Part shown: piece after piece, positions 38,101 through 50,531 of the stretch
Layout: each line of letters opens with the position of its first letter
Position numbering within the stretch: the first letter of the stretch is position 1
NCBI RefSeq assembly: GCF_023091745.1
Contig: NC_068920.1
Location: 2,914,001 to 2,978,000, forward strand
Origin: Budorcas taxicolor
Lineage: Eukaryota; Chordata; Mammalia; Artiodactyla; Bovidae
Direction: 5' to 3'
Length of the DNA: 64,000 nt
Translations under genes and position numbers: made by a program
The notes under the pieces: generated by a model
What the model was told of the DNA's origin: nothing
The model's database searches: none
The model's input: only the letters and a program-made list of their open reading frames with translations

Positions 38101-38411
38101 TGGAGTCAGGCCTCGTCTCGAGTGGGGGCATGCACGTGCGCTTTCCTCCCGAACTGCAGCAGTAGTGTCATGCTTCCTGTCACGTGGATCAAGGGATCTG
38201 TGGCTTTCCCTCGAGGCTTTCCCACGAGGCTGTCCCACAGGGCTGTGCCACGTGCCACCTTGGTGTGAGTCGATCCTCGGCGTGAAAGACGAGCCAGTGA
38301 AGGGAAAAGATGTTCCTCTGGAATGGACTGAGACATCTGGGGGACTCTTGGCATGGTGGTACGACCCTGGAGTTTTTCTCGCCGTTCCTGTTGAGAGGGC
38401 CTCCTCTTGAG
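35175..38411 (+). repeat. Expanded trimer X-Y-(Z/Y)-Z (3,237 bp)
   Basis: Monomers X 35175, Y 35977, hybrid 36793, Z 37609. Total length is 2,421 + 816 bp, so one extra full monomer has been gained. The extra unit is the hybrid described at 36793. Confidence 0.88.
36793..37608 (+). repeat. Z/Y hybrid monomer (unequal crossover product)
   Basis: The first part is type Z (GATGGGGGCAGG, CGAGATGCCTC, TTGCTGCAGGTC at 37069-37080); the second part is type Y (CATCCGAGTTGC from 37145, CTCAGATCTTG, the CACTCGAACAGC segment, ATCTGCGGG). The switch lies between ~37075 and 37146, where Y and Z are identical. A following complete Z starts at 37609. This is what a crossover between Z and Y misaligned by one monomer would leave. 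Confidence 0.88.
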
Positions 38412-40029
38412 ATGCGACGGGAACGCCAGGAACTCTTTCCCGACGAAGCAGGGAAAGGATCCGTCACCTCGAGCTACGAGGCGGAAATGGGGCTCCTCTG
38501 GATGTGGGCGGGACCCTCGTGTTTCCTCTCGAGTGGAGACGGGTATGTCGGGGAACTTCTTGATTTGCACCAAGGGTTTGAAGGACCCTTTCGAAGTTCC
38601 AGAGGTGAGGTGTGATCAGCCTCGAGACGCCTCAGCGGAAATGGGCCTCATATCGCCTGGAGGGGAGAACCTCCTGGATTTTCTCGAGTTGCGGCAGGTC
38701 TTCTCGTATTACGACGGGGACCTCAGGGACCCGCTCTGGTGGCCTCAGGAAAGAACAGTCCTCACGCGAGAAGCTTGGGGCCCTCTCGGGATTCCTCTCC
38801 CCTCCATGCCGGGTTCTAAGACCTTGTGTGGAGTCGGGGCTGATCCTGAGGATTCCTCTCCAGTGTTGCCATGGATCTCTGGGGGCTTCCGAGTCTCTCC
38901 AGGGGAGTCAGGCCTCATCTCGAGTGGGGGCATGCACGTGCGCTTTCCTGCCGAGCTGCAGCAGTAGTGTCTGGCTTCCTGTCACGTGGATCAAGGGATC
39001 TGTGGCTTTCCCTCGAGGCTTTCCCTCGAGGCTTTCCCACAGGGCTGTGCCACGTGCCATCTTGGTGTGAGTCGATCCTCGGCGTGAAAGATGAGCCGTT
39101 GAAGGGAAAATAGGTTCCTCTGGAATGGACTGAGACCTCTGGGGGACTCTTGGAATGGTGGCACGACCCTGGAGCTCCTCTCGCCGTTCCTGTTGAGAGG
39201 GCCTCCTCTTGAGGTGCGACGGGAACGCCGGGAACTCTTTCCCGACGAAGCAGGGAAAGGATCCCTCATCTCGAGGTACGAGGCGGAAACGGGGCGCCTC
39301 TGGATGTGGGCGGGACCCTCGTGTTTCCTCTCGAGTGGAGACGGGTATATCGGGGAACTTCTTGATTTGCACCAAGGGTGTGAAGGACCCTTTCGAAGTT
39401 CCAGAGGTGAGGTGTGATCGGCCTCGAGACGCCTCAGCGGAAATGGGCCTCATCTCGCCTGGAGGGGAGAACCTCCTGGATTTTCTCGAGTTGTGGCAGG
39501 TCTTCTCGAGTTACGACGGGGACCTCAGGGACCCGCTCTGGTGGCCTCAGGAAAGGCCAGTCCCCATCCGAGTTGCTAGGGGCCCTCTCGGGATTCCTCT
39601 CCCGTCCATGCCGGGGCCTCAGATCTTGTGTGGAGTCGCGGCCGGAACCTGAGGATTCCTCTCCAGTGTTGCCATGGATCTTGGGGTGCTTCTGAGTCTC
39701 CCCAGGGGGGTCAGGCCTCGTCTCGACTGGGGGCATGCACGTGCGCTTTCCACTCGAACAGCAGCAGTAGTGTCACGCTTCCTGTCACGTGGATCAAGGG
39801 ATCTGTGGCTTTCCCTCGAGGCTTTCCCTCGAGGCTTTCCCACGAGGCTTTCCCACAGGCCCGTGCCAGGTGCCACCTTGGTGTAAGTCTATCCTCGGTG
39901 TGAAAAACGAGCCGGTGAAGGGAAAAGAGGTTCCTCTGGAATGGACTGAGACATCTGCGGGACTCTTGGATTGGTGGCACGACCCTGGAGTTCCTCTCGC
40001 CGTTCCTGTTGAGAGGGCCTCCTCTTGAG
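38412..40029 (+). repeat. Truncated trimer X-Y (Z lost)
   Basis: X 38412 and Y 39214 are followed at 40030 by an X-type head instead of Z. The last Y mark is GATTGGTGG at ~39970; the first X mark is A at 40030 (GAGATGCG rather than GAGGTGCG), so the junction lies between ~39972 and 40029. The reverse outcome of the expansion at 36793: one Z monomer fewer. Confidence 0.82.
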
Positions 40030-43000
40030 ATGCGACGGGAACGCCAGGAACTCTTTCCCGACGAAGCAGGGAAAGGATCCGTCACCTCGAGCTACGAGGC
40101 GGAAACGGGGCTCCTCTGGATGTGGGCGGGACCCTCGTGTTTCCTCTCGAGTGGAGACGGGTATGTCGGGGAACTTCTTGATTTGCACCAAGGGTTTGAA
40201 GGACCCTTTCGAAGTTCCAGAGGTGAGGTGTGATCAGCCTCGAGACGCCTCAGCGGAAATGGGCCTCATATCGCCTGGAGGGTAGAACCTCCTGGATTTT
40301 CTCGAGTTGCGGCAGGTCTTCTCGTATTACGACGGGGACCTCAGGGACCCGCTCTGGTGGCCTCAGGAAAGAACAGTCCTCACGCGAGAAGCTTGGGCCC
40401 TCTCGGGATTCCTCTCCCCTCCATGCTGGGTTCTAAGACCTTGTGTGGAGTCGGGGCTGATCCTGAGGATTCCTCTCCAGTGTTGCCATGGATCTTTGGG
40501 GGCTTCCGAGTCTCCCCAGGGGAGTCAGGCCTCATCTCGAGTGGGGGCATGCACGTGCGCTTTCCTGCCGAGCTGCAGCAGTAGTGTCTGGCTTCCTGTC
40601 ACGTGGATCAAGGGATCTGTGGCTTTCCCTCGAGGCTTTCCCTCCAGGCTTTCCCTCGAGGCTTTCCCACAGGCCCGGGCCACGTGCCACCTTGGTGTGA
40701 GTCGATCCTCGGCGTGAAAGACGAGCCGGTGAAGGGAAAAGACGTTCCTCTGGAATGAACTGAGACATCTGGGGGACTCTTGGAAAGGTGGCACGACCCT
40801 GGAGTTCCTCTCACCGTTCCTGAGGGAGGGCCTCCTGTTGAGATGCGACTGGAAGGCCGGGAACTCTTTCCCGACGAAGCAGGGAAAGGATCACTCATCT
40901 CGAGCTACGAGGCAGAAACGGGGCTCCTCTGGATGTGGGCGGGACCCTCGTGTTTCCTCTCGAGTGGAGACGGGTATGTCGGGGAACTTCTTGAAATGCA
41001 CCAAGGATGTGAAGGACCCTTTCGAAGTTCCAGAGGTGAGGTGTGATGAGCCTCGAGACGCCTCAGCGGAAATGGGTCTCATCTCGCCTGGAGGGGAGAA
41101 CCTCCTGGATTTTCTCGAGTTGCCGCAGGTCTTCTCGAGTTTCGACGGGGACCTCAGGGACCCGCTGTGGTGGCCTCAGGAAAGCCCAGTCCCCATGCGA
41201 GTTGCTAGGGGCCCTCTCGGGATTCCTCTCCCGTCCATGCCGGGGCCTAAGACCTTGTGTGGAGTCGGGGCCGGATCCTGAGGATTCCTCTCCAGTGTTG
41301 CCATGGATCTTTGGGGACTTCCGAGTCTCCCCAGGGGAGTCAGGCCTCATCTCGAGTGGGGGCATGCACGTGCGCTTTCCTGCCGAGCTGCAGCAGTAGT
41401 GTCTGGCTTCCTGTCACGTGGATCAAGGGATCTGTGGCTTTCCCTCGAGGCTTTCCCACGAGGTTTTCCCACAGGCCCGTTCCACGTGCCCCCTTGGTGT
41501 GAGTCGATCCTCGGCGTGAATGACGAGCCGGTGAAGGGAAAAGAGGTTCCTCTGGAATGGACTGAGTCATCTGGGGGACTCTTGGGATGGTGGGACGACC
41601 CTGGAGTTCCTCTCGCCGTTCCTGTTGAGAGGGCCTCCTCTTGAGGTGCGACGGGAACGCCGGGAACTCTTTCCCGACGAAGCAGGGAAAGGATCCCTCA
41701 TCTCGAGCTACGAGGCGGAAACGGGGCGCCTCTGGATGTGGGCGGGACCCTCGTGTTTCCTCTCGAGTGGAGACGGGTATATCGGGGAACTTCTTGATTT
41801 GCACCAAGGGTGTGAAGGACCCTTTCGAAGTTCCAGAGGTGAGGTGTGATCGGCCTCGAGACGCCTCAGCGGAAATGGGCCTCATCTCGCCTGGAGGGGA
41901 GAACCTCCTGGATTTTCTCGAGTTGTGGCAGGTCTTCTCGAGTTACGACGGGGACCTCAGGGACCCGCTCTGGTGGCCTCAGGAAAGGCCAGTCCCCATC
42001 CGAGTTGCTAGGGGCCCTCTCGGGATTCCTCTCCCGTCCATGCCGGGGCCTCAGATCTTGTGTGGAGTCGCGGCCGGAACCTGAGGATTCCTCTCCAGTG
42101 TTGCCATGGATCTTGGGGTGCTTCTGAGTCTCCCCAGGGGGGTCAGGCCTCGTCTCGACTGGGGGCATGCACGTGCGCTTTCCACTCGAACAGCAGCAGT
42201 AGTGTCACGCTTCCTGTCACGTGGATCAAGGGATCTGTGGCTTTCCCTCGAGGCTTTCCCTCGAGGCTTTCCCACGAGGCTTTCCCACAGGCCCGTGCCA
42301 GGTGCCACCTTGGTGTAAGTCTATCCTCGGTGTGAAAAACGAGCCGGTGAAGGGAAAAGAGGTTCCTCTGGAATGGACTGAGACATCTGCGGGACTCTTG
42401 GATTGGTGGCACGACCCTGGAGTTCCTCTCGCCGTTCCTGTTGAGAGGGCCTCCTCTTGAGGTGCGACGGGAACGCCGGGAACTCTTTCCCGACGAAGCA
42501 GGGAAAGGATCCCTCATCTCGAGCTACGAGGCGGAAACGGGGTGCCTCTGGATGGGGGCAGGACCCTCGTGTTTCCTCTCGAGTGGAGACGAGTATGTCG
42601 GGGAACTTCTTGATTTGCACCAAGGGTGTGAAGGACCCTTTCGAAGTTCCAGAGGTGAGGTGTGATCAGCCTCGAGATGCCTCAGCGGAAATGGGCCTCA
42701 TCTCGCCTGGAGGGGAGAACCTCCTGGATTTTCTCGAGTTGTGGCAGGTCTTCTCGAGTTACGACGGGGACCTCAGGGACCCGCTCTGGTGGCCTCAGGA
42801 AAGGCCAGTCCCCATGCGAGTTCCTAGGGGCCCTCTCGAGATTCCTCTCCCGTCCATGCCGGGGCCTAAGACCTTGTGTGGAGTTGGGGCCGGAACCTGA
42901 GGATTCCTCTCCAGTGCTGCCAAGGATCTTGGGGTGCTTCTTAGTCTCCCCAGGGGAGTCAGGCCTCGTCTCGAGTGGGGGCATGCACGTGCGCTTTCCT

Positions 43001-44067
43001 CCCGAACTGCAGCAGTAGTGTCACGCTTCCTGTCACGTGGATCAAGGGATCTGTGGCTTTCCCTCGAGGCTTTCCCACGAGGCTGTCCCACAGGGCTGTG
43101 CCACGTGCCACCTTGGTGTGAGTCGATCCTCAGCGTGAAAGACGAGCCAGTGAAGGGAAAAGATGTTCCTCTGGAATGGACTGAGACATCTGGGGGACTC
43201 TTGGCATGGTGGTACGACCCTGGAGTTTTTCTCGCCGTTCCTGTTGAGAGGGCCTCCTCTTGAGATGCGACGGGAACGCCAGGAACTCTTTCCCGACGAA
43301 GCAGGGAAAGGATCCGTCACCTCGAGCTACGAGGCGGAAACGGGGCTCCTCTGGATGTGGGCGGGACCCTCGTGTTTCCTCTCGAGTGGAGACGGGTATG
43401 TCGGGGAACTTCTTGATTTGCACCAAGGGTTTGAAGGACCCTTTCGAAGTTCCAGAGGTGAGGTGTGATCAGCCTCGAGACGCCTCAGCGGAAATGGGCC
43501 TCATATCGCCTGGAGGGGAGAACCTCCTGGATTTTCTCGAGTTGCGGCAGGTCTTCTCGTATTACGACGGGGACCTCAGGGACCCGCTCTGGTGGCCTCA
43601 GGAAAGCCCAGTCCCCATGCGAGTTGCTAGGGGCCCTCTCGGGATTCCTCTCCCGTCCATGCCGGGGCCTAAGACCTTGTGTGGAGTCGGGGCCAGATCC
43701 TGAGGATTCCTCTCCAGTGTTGCCATGGATCTTTGGGGACTTCCGAGTCTCCCCAGGGGAGTCAGGCCTCATCTCGAGTGGGGGCATGCACGTGCGCTTT
43801 CCTGCCGAGCTGCAGCAGTAGTGTCTGGCTTCCTGTCACGTGGATCAAGGGATCTGTGGCTTTCCCTCGAGGCTTTCCCACGAGGTTTTCCCACAGGCCC
43901 GTTCCACGTGCCCCCTTGGTGTGAGTCGATCCTCGGCGTGAATGACGAGCCGGTGAAGGGAAAAGAGGTTCCTCTGGAATGGACTGAGTCATCTGGGGGA
44001 CTCTTGGGATGGTGGGACGACCCTGGAGTTCCTCTCGCCGTTCCTGTTGAGAGGGCCTCCTCTTGAG
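40030..44067 (+). repeat. Mosaic block with several type switches
   Basis: Order read from type marks: X head (40030) switching to an F-like tail at ~40590-40640 (CCCTCCAGGC and CCCGGGCCACG as at 25313-25350); A at 40843; switch from A/B-like to Y between ~41709 and 41737; Y at 41646; Z at 42462; X head at 43265 switching to A at ~43567-43606 (AAAGCCCAGTCC as at 41183); then B at 44068. At least four junctions within 4 kb, each inside shared sequence. One monomer also has a base lost in GCTTGGGCCC (~40391-40400). Confidence 0.78.
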
Positions 44068-47000
44068 GTGCGACGGGAACGCCGGGAACTCTTTCCCGAC
44101 GAAGCAGGGAAAGGATCCCTCATCTCGAGCTACGAGGCGGAAACGGGGCGCCTCTGGATGGGGGCAGGACCCTCGTGTTTCCTCTCGAGTGGAGACGATT
44201 ATGTCTGGGAACTTCTTGATTTGCACCAAGGGTGGGAAGGACCCTTTCGAAGTTCCAGAGGTGAGGTGTGATCAGCCTCGAGACGCCTCAGCAGAAATGG
44301 GCCCCATCTCGCCTGGAGGGGAGAACCTCCTGGATTTTCTCGAGTTGCGGCAGCTCTTCTCGAGTTACGACGGGGACCTCAGGGACCCGCTCTGGTGGAC
44401 TCAGGAAAGCCCAGCCCCATGCGAGTTGATAGGCGCCATCTCGGGATTCCTCTCCCGTCCATGCCGGGGCCTAAGACCTTGTGTGGAGTCGGGGCCGGAA
44501 CCTGAGGATTCCTCTCCAGTGTTGCCATGAATCTTGGGGTGCTTCTGAGTCTCCCCAGGGGAGTCAGGCCTCGTCTCGTGTGGGGGCATGCACGTGCGCT
44601 TTCCTCCCGAGCTGCAGCAGTAGTGTCACGCTTCCTGTCACGTGGATCAAGGGATCTGTGGCTTTCCCTCGAGGCTTTCCCTCGAGGCTTTCCCACGAGG
44701 CTTTCCCACAGGGCTGTGCCACGTGCCACCTTGGTGTGAGTCGATCCTCGGCGTGAAAGACGAGCCGGTGAAGGGAAAAGAGGTTCCTCTGGAATGGACT
44801 GAGACATCTGGGGGACTCTTAGAATGGTGGCACCACCCTGGAGTTCCTCTCGCCGTTCCTGTTGAGAGGGCCTCCTGTTGAGATGCGACGGGAACACCGG
44901 GAACTCTTTCCCGAAGAAGTAGGGAAAGGATCCCAGATCTCGAGCTACGAGGCGGAAACGGGGCTCCTCTGGATGTGGGCGTGACCCTCGCGTTTCCTCT
45001 CGAGTGGAGACGGGTATGTCGGGGAACTTCTTGATTTTCCTCAAGGATGTCAAGGACTCTTTCGAAGTTCCAGAGGTGAGGTGTGATCAGCCTCGAGACG
45101 CCTCAGCGGAAATGGGCCTCATCTCGCCTGGAGGGAAGAACCTCCTGGATTTTCTCGAGTTGCGGCAGGTCTTCTCGAGTTACGACGGGGACCTCAGGGA
45201 CCCGCTCTGGTGGCCTCAGGAAAGGCCAGTCCCCATGCGAGATGCAAGGGGACGTCTCGGGATATCTCTCCCGTCCATGCCGGGGCCTCAGTAGTTGTGT
45301 GGAGTCGGGGCCGGAACCTGAGGATTCCTCTCCAGTGTTGCCATGGATCTTGGGGTGCTTCTGAGTCTCCCAGGGGAGTCAGGCTTCGTCTCGAGTAGGG
45401 GCATGCACGTGCGCTTTCCTCCCGACCTGCAGCAGTAGTGTCACGCTTCCTGTCACGTGGATCAAGGGATCTGTGGCTTTCCCTCGAGGCTTTCCCTCGA
45501 GGCTGTCCCACAGGGCTGTGCCACGTGCCACCTTGGTGCGAGTCGATCCTCGGCGTGAAAGACGAGCCGGTGAAGGGAAAAGAGGTTCCTCTGGAATGGA
45601 CTGAGACATCTGGGGGACTCTTGGAATGGTGGCACGTCCCTGGAGTTCCTCTCGCCGTTCCTGTTGATAGGGCCTCCTCTTGAGATGCGACGGGTACGCC
45701 AGGAACTCTTTCCCGACGAAGCAGGGAAAGGATCCCTCATCTGGAGCCACGAGGCGGAAACGGGGCTCCTCTGGATGTGAGTGGGACCCTCGTGTTTCCT
45801 CTCGAGTGGAGACGGGTATGTCGGGGAACTTCTTGATGTGCACCAAGGGTTTGAAGGACCCTTTCGAAGTTCCAGAGGTGAGGTGTGATCAGCCTCGAGA
45901 CGCCTCAGCGGAAATGGGCCTCATCTCGCCTGGAGGGGAGAACCTCCTGGATTTTCTCGAGTTGTGGCAGGTCTTCTCGTATTACGACGGGGACCTCAGG
46001 GACCCACTCTGGTGGCCTCAGGAAAGAACAGTCCTCATGCGAGAAGCTTGGGGCCCTCTCGGGATTCTTCTCCCCTCCATGCCGGGTCCTAAGACCTTGT
46101 GTGGAGTCGGGGCCAGAACCTGAAGATTCCTCTCCAGTGTTGCCATGGATCTTTGGGTGCTTCTGAGTCTCCCCAGGGGAGTCAGGCCTCATCTCGAGTG
46201 GTGGCATGCACGTGCGCTTTCCTGCCGAGCTGCAACAGTAGTGTCTGGCTTCCTGTCACGTGGATCAAGGGATCTGTGGCTTTCCCCCGTGGCTTTCCCT
46301 CGAGGCTTTCCACGAGGCTTTCCCACAGGGCTGTGCCACGTACCACCTTGGTGTGAGTCGATCCTCGGCGTGAAAGACGAGCCGGTGAAGGGAAAAGAGG
46401 TTCCTCTGGAATGGACTTAGACATCTGGGCGACTCTTGGAATGCTGGCACGACCCTGGAGTTCCTCTCGCCGTTCCTGTTGAGACGGCCTATACTTGAGA
46501 TGCGACGGGAACGCCGGGAACTCTTTCCCGACGAAGCAGGGAATGGATCCCTCATCTCGAGCTATGAGGCGGAAACGGGGCTCCTCTGGATGAGGGCGGG
46601 ATCCTCGTGTTTCCTCTCGAGTGGAGACGGTTATGTCGGGGAATTTCTTGATTTGCACCAAGGGTGTGAAGGACCCATTTCGAAGTTCCAGAGCTGAGGT
46701 GTGATCAGCCTCGAGAGGACTCTTCAGCGGAAATGGACCTCATCTCGCCTGGAGGGGAGAAACTCCCGGATTTTCTCGAGTTGCGGCAAGTCTTCTCGTG
46801 TTACGACGGGGACCTCAGGGACCCGCTCTGGTGGCCTCAGGAAAGGCCAGTTCCCAGTCGAGTTGCTAGGGGCCATCTCGGGATTCCTCTCCCGTCCATG
46901 CCGGGGCCGAAGTCCTTGTGTGGAGTCAGCGCCGGATCCTGAGGATTCCTCTCCAGTGTTGCCATGGATCTTTGGGGGCTTCCGAGTCTCCCCAGGGGAG

Positions 47001-47306
47001 TCAGGCCTCATCTCGAGTGGGGGCATGCACGTGTGCTTTCCTACCGAGCTGCAGCAGTAGTGTCTGGCTTCCTGTCACGTGGATCAAGGGATCTGTGGCT
47101 TTCCCTCGAGGCTTTCCCACGAGGCTTTCCCACAGGCCCGTGCCACGTGCCACGTTGGTGTGAGTCGATCCTCGGCGTGAATGACGAGCCGGTGAAGGGA
47201 AAAGAGGTTCCTCTGGAATGGACTGAGTCATCTGGGGGACTCTTGGGATGGTGGGACGACCCTGGAGTTCCTCTCGCCGTTCCTGTTGAGAGGGCCTCCT
47301 CTTGAG
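44068..47306 (+). repeat. Four-monomer higher-order repeat B-E-G-H, copy 1
   Basis: Monomers B 44068 (815 bp), E 44883 (802 bp), G 45685 (815 bp), H 46500 (807 bp). E carries CAGATCTCGAG and TTGATTTTCCTC as at 23878; G carries GGAGCCACGAGG; H carries GATGAGGGCGGGATCC, an extra base in ACCCATTTCG and three extra bases in its GAGAGGACTCTTCAG segment. The same B-G-H order, with F in front, occurs at 14974-18221. Confidence 0.86.
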
Positions 47307-50300
47307 GTGCGACGGGAACGCCGGGAACTCTTTCCCGACGAAGCAGGGAAAGGATCCCTCATCTCGAGCTACGAGGCGGAAACGGGGCGCCTCTGGATGG
47401 GGGCAGGACCCTCGTGTTTCCTCTCGAGTGGAGACGATTATGTATGGGAACTTCTTGATTTGCACCAAGGGTGGGAAGGACCCTTTCGAAGTTCCAGAGG
47501 TGAGGTGTGATCAGCCTCGAGACGCCTCAGCAGAAATGGGCCCCATCTCGCCTGGAGGGGAGAACCTCCTGGATTTTCTCGAGTTGCGGCAGGTCTTCTC
47601 GAGTTACGACGGGGACCTCAGGGACCCGCTCTGGTGGACTCAGGAAAGCCCAGCCCCATGCGAGTTGATAGGCGCCATCTCGGGATTCCTCTCCCGTCCA
47701 TGCCGGGGCCTAAGACCTTGTGTGGAGTCGGGGCCGGAACCTGAGGATTCCTCTCCAGTGTTGCCATGAATCTTGGGGTGCTTCTGAGTCTCCCCAGGGG
47801 AGTCAGGCCTCGTCTCGTGTGGGGGCATGCACGTGCGCTTTCCTCCCGAGCTGCAGCAGTAGTGTCACGCTTCCTGTCACGTGGATCAAGGGATCTGTGG
47901 CTTTCCCTCGAGGCTTTCCCACGAGGCTTTCCCACAGGGCTGTGCCACGTGCCACCTTGGTGTGAGTCGATCCTCGGCGTGAAAGACGAGCCGGTGAAGG
48001 GAAAAGAGGTTCCTCTGGAATGGACTGAGACATCTGGGGGACTCTTAGAATGGTGGCACCACCCTGGAGTTCCTCTCGCCGTTCCTGTTGAGAGGGCCTC
48101 CTGTTGAGATGCGACGGGAACACCGGGAACTCTTTCCCGAAGAAGTAGGGAAAGGATCCCAGATCTCGAGCTTCGAGGCGGAAACGGGGCTCCTCTGGAT
48201 GTGGGCGTGACCCTCGCGTTTCCTCACGAGTGGAGACGGGTATGTCGGGGAACTTCTTGATTTTCCTCAAGGATGTCAAGGACTCTTTCGAAGTTCCAGA
48301 GGTGAGGTGTGATCAGCCTCGAGACGCCTCAGCGGAAATGGGCCTCATCTCGCCTGGAGGGGAGAACCTCCTGGATTTTCTCGAGTTGTGGCAGGTCTTC
48401 TCGAGTTACGACGGGGACCTCAGGGACCCGCTCTGGTGGCCTCAGGAAAGGCCAGTCCCCATCCGATTTGCTAGGGGCCATCTCGGGATACCTCTCCCGT
48501 TCATGCCGGGGCCTAAGACCTTGTGTGGATTCGGGGCCGGAACCTGAGGATTCCTCTCCAGTGCTGCCAAGGATCTTGGGGTGCTTCTTAGTCTCCCAGG
48601 GGAGTCAGGCTTCGTCTCGAGTGGGGGCATGCACGTGCGCTTTCCTCCCGAGCTGCAGCAGTAGTGTCACGCTTCCTGTCACGTGGATCAAGGGATCTGT
48701 GGCTTTCCCTCGAGGCTTTCCCTCGAGGCTGTCCCACAGGGCTGTGCCACGTGCCACCTTGGTGCGAGTCGATCCTCGGCGTGAAAGACGAGCCGGTGAA
48801 GGGAAAAGAGGTTCCTCTGGAATGGACTGAGACATCTGGGGGACTCTTGGAATGGTGGCACGTCCCTGGAGTTCCTCTCGCCGTTCCTGTTGATAGGGCC
48901 TCCTCTTGAGATGCGACGGGTACGCCAGGAACTCTTTCCCGACGAAGCAGGGAAAGGATCCCTCATCTGGAGCCACGAGGCGGAAACGGGGCTCCTCTGG
49001 ATGTGAGTGGGACCCTCGTGTTTCCTCTCGAGTGGAGACGGGTATGTCGGGGAACTTCTTGATGTGCACCAAGGGTTTGAAGGACCCTTTCGAAGTTCCA
49101 GAGGTGAGGTGTGATCAGCCACGAGACGCCTCAGCGGAAATGGGCCTCATATCGCCTGGAGGGGAGAACCTCCTGGATTTTCTCGAGTTGTGGCAGGTCT
49201 TCTCGTATTACAACGGGGACCTCAGGGACCCGCTCTGGTGGCCTCAGGAAAGAACAGTCCTCATGCGAGAAGCTTGGGGCCCTCTCGGGATTCCTCTCCC
49301 CTCCATGCCGGGTCCTAAGACCTTGTGTGGAGTCGGGGCCAGAACCTGAAGTTTCCTCTCCAGTGTTGCCATGGATCTTTGGGTGCTTCTGAGTCTCCCC
49401 AGGGGAGTCAGGCCTCATCTCGAGTGGTGGCATGCACGTGCGCTTTCCTGCCGAGCTGCAGCAGTAGTGTCTGGCTTCCTGTCACGTGGATCAAGGGATC
49501 TGTGGCTTTCCCCCGTGGCTTTCCCTCGAGGCTTTCCACGAGGCTTTCCCACAGGGCTGTGCCACGTACCACCTTGGTGTGAGTCGATCCTCGGCGTGAA
49601 AGACGAGCCGGTGAAGGGAAAAGAGGTTCCTCTGGAATGGACTGAGACATCTGGGCGACTCTTGGAATGCTGGCACGACCCTGGAGTTCCTCTCGCCATT
49701 CCTGTTGAGACGGCCTATACTTGAGATGCGACGGGAACGCCGGGAACTCTTTCCCGACGAAGCAGGGAATGGATCCCTCATCTCGAGCTATGAGGCGGAA
49801 ACGGGGCTCCTCTGGATGAGGGCGGGATCCTCGTGTTTCCTCTCGAGTGGAGACGGTTATGTCGGGGAATTTCTTGATTTGCACCAAGGGTGTGAAGGAC
49901 CCATTTCGAAGTTCCAGAGCTGAGGTGTGATCAGCCTCGAGAGGACGCTTCAGCGGAAATGGACCTCATCTCTCCTGGAGGGGAGAAACTCCCGGATTTT
50001 CTCGAGTTGCGGCAAGTCTTCTCGTGTTACGACGGGGACCTCAGGGACCCGCTCTGGTGGCCTCAGGAAAGGCCAGTCCCCATTCGAGTTGCTAGGGGCC
50101 ATCTCGGGATTCCTCTCCCGTCCATGCCGGGGCCGAAGTCCTTGTGTGGAGTCAGCGCCGGATCCTGAGGATTCCTCTCCAGTGTTGCCATGGATCTTTG
50201 GGGGCTTCCGAGTCTCCCCGGGGGAGTCAGGCCTCATCTCGAGTGGGGGCATGCACGTGTGCTTTCCTACCGAGCTGCAGCAGTAGTGTCTGGCTTCCTG

Positions 50301-50531
50301 TCACGTGGATCAAGGGATCTGTGGCTTTCCCTCGAGGCTTTCCCACGAGGCTTTCCCACAGGCCCGTGCCACGTGCCACGTTGGTGTGAGTCGATCCTCG
50401 GCGTGAATGACGAGCCGGTGAAGGGAAAAGAGGTTCCTCTGGAATGGACTGAGACATCTGGGGGCTCTTGGGATGGTGGGACGACCCTGGAGTTCCTCTC
50501 GCCGTTCCTGTTGAGAGGGCCTCCTCTTGAG
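47307..50531 (+). repeat. Four-monomer higher-order repeat B-E-G-H, copy 2
   Basis: Monomers 47307, 48109, 48911 and 49726, lengths 802, 802, 815 and 806 bp. Offset from copy 1 is 3,239 bp at the start and 3,226 bp later, the change being one 13-bp unit lost in the B monomer. The H monomer is one base short in GGGGGCTCTTGGG (~50460). The E monomer differs from copy 1 over ~48460-48590, where it has Z-like GTGCTGCCAAGGATC and a different CATCCGATTTGC segment, suggesting a local conversion. Confidence 0.86.
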
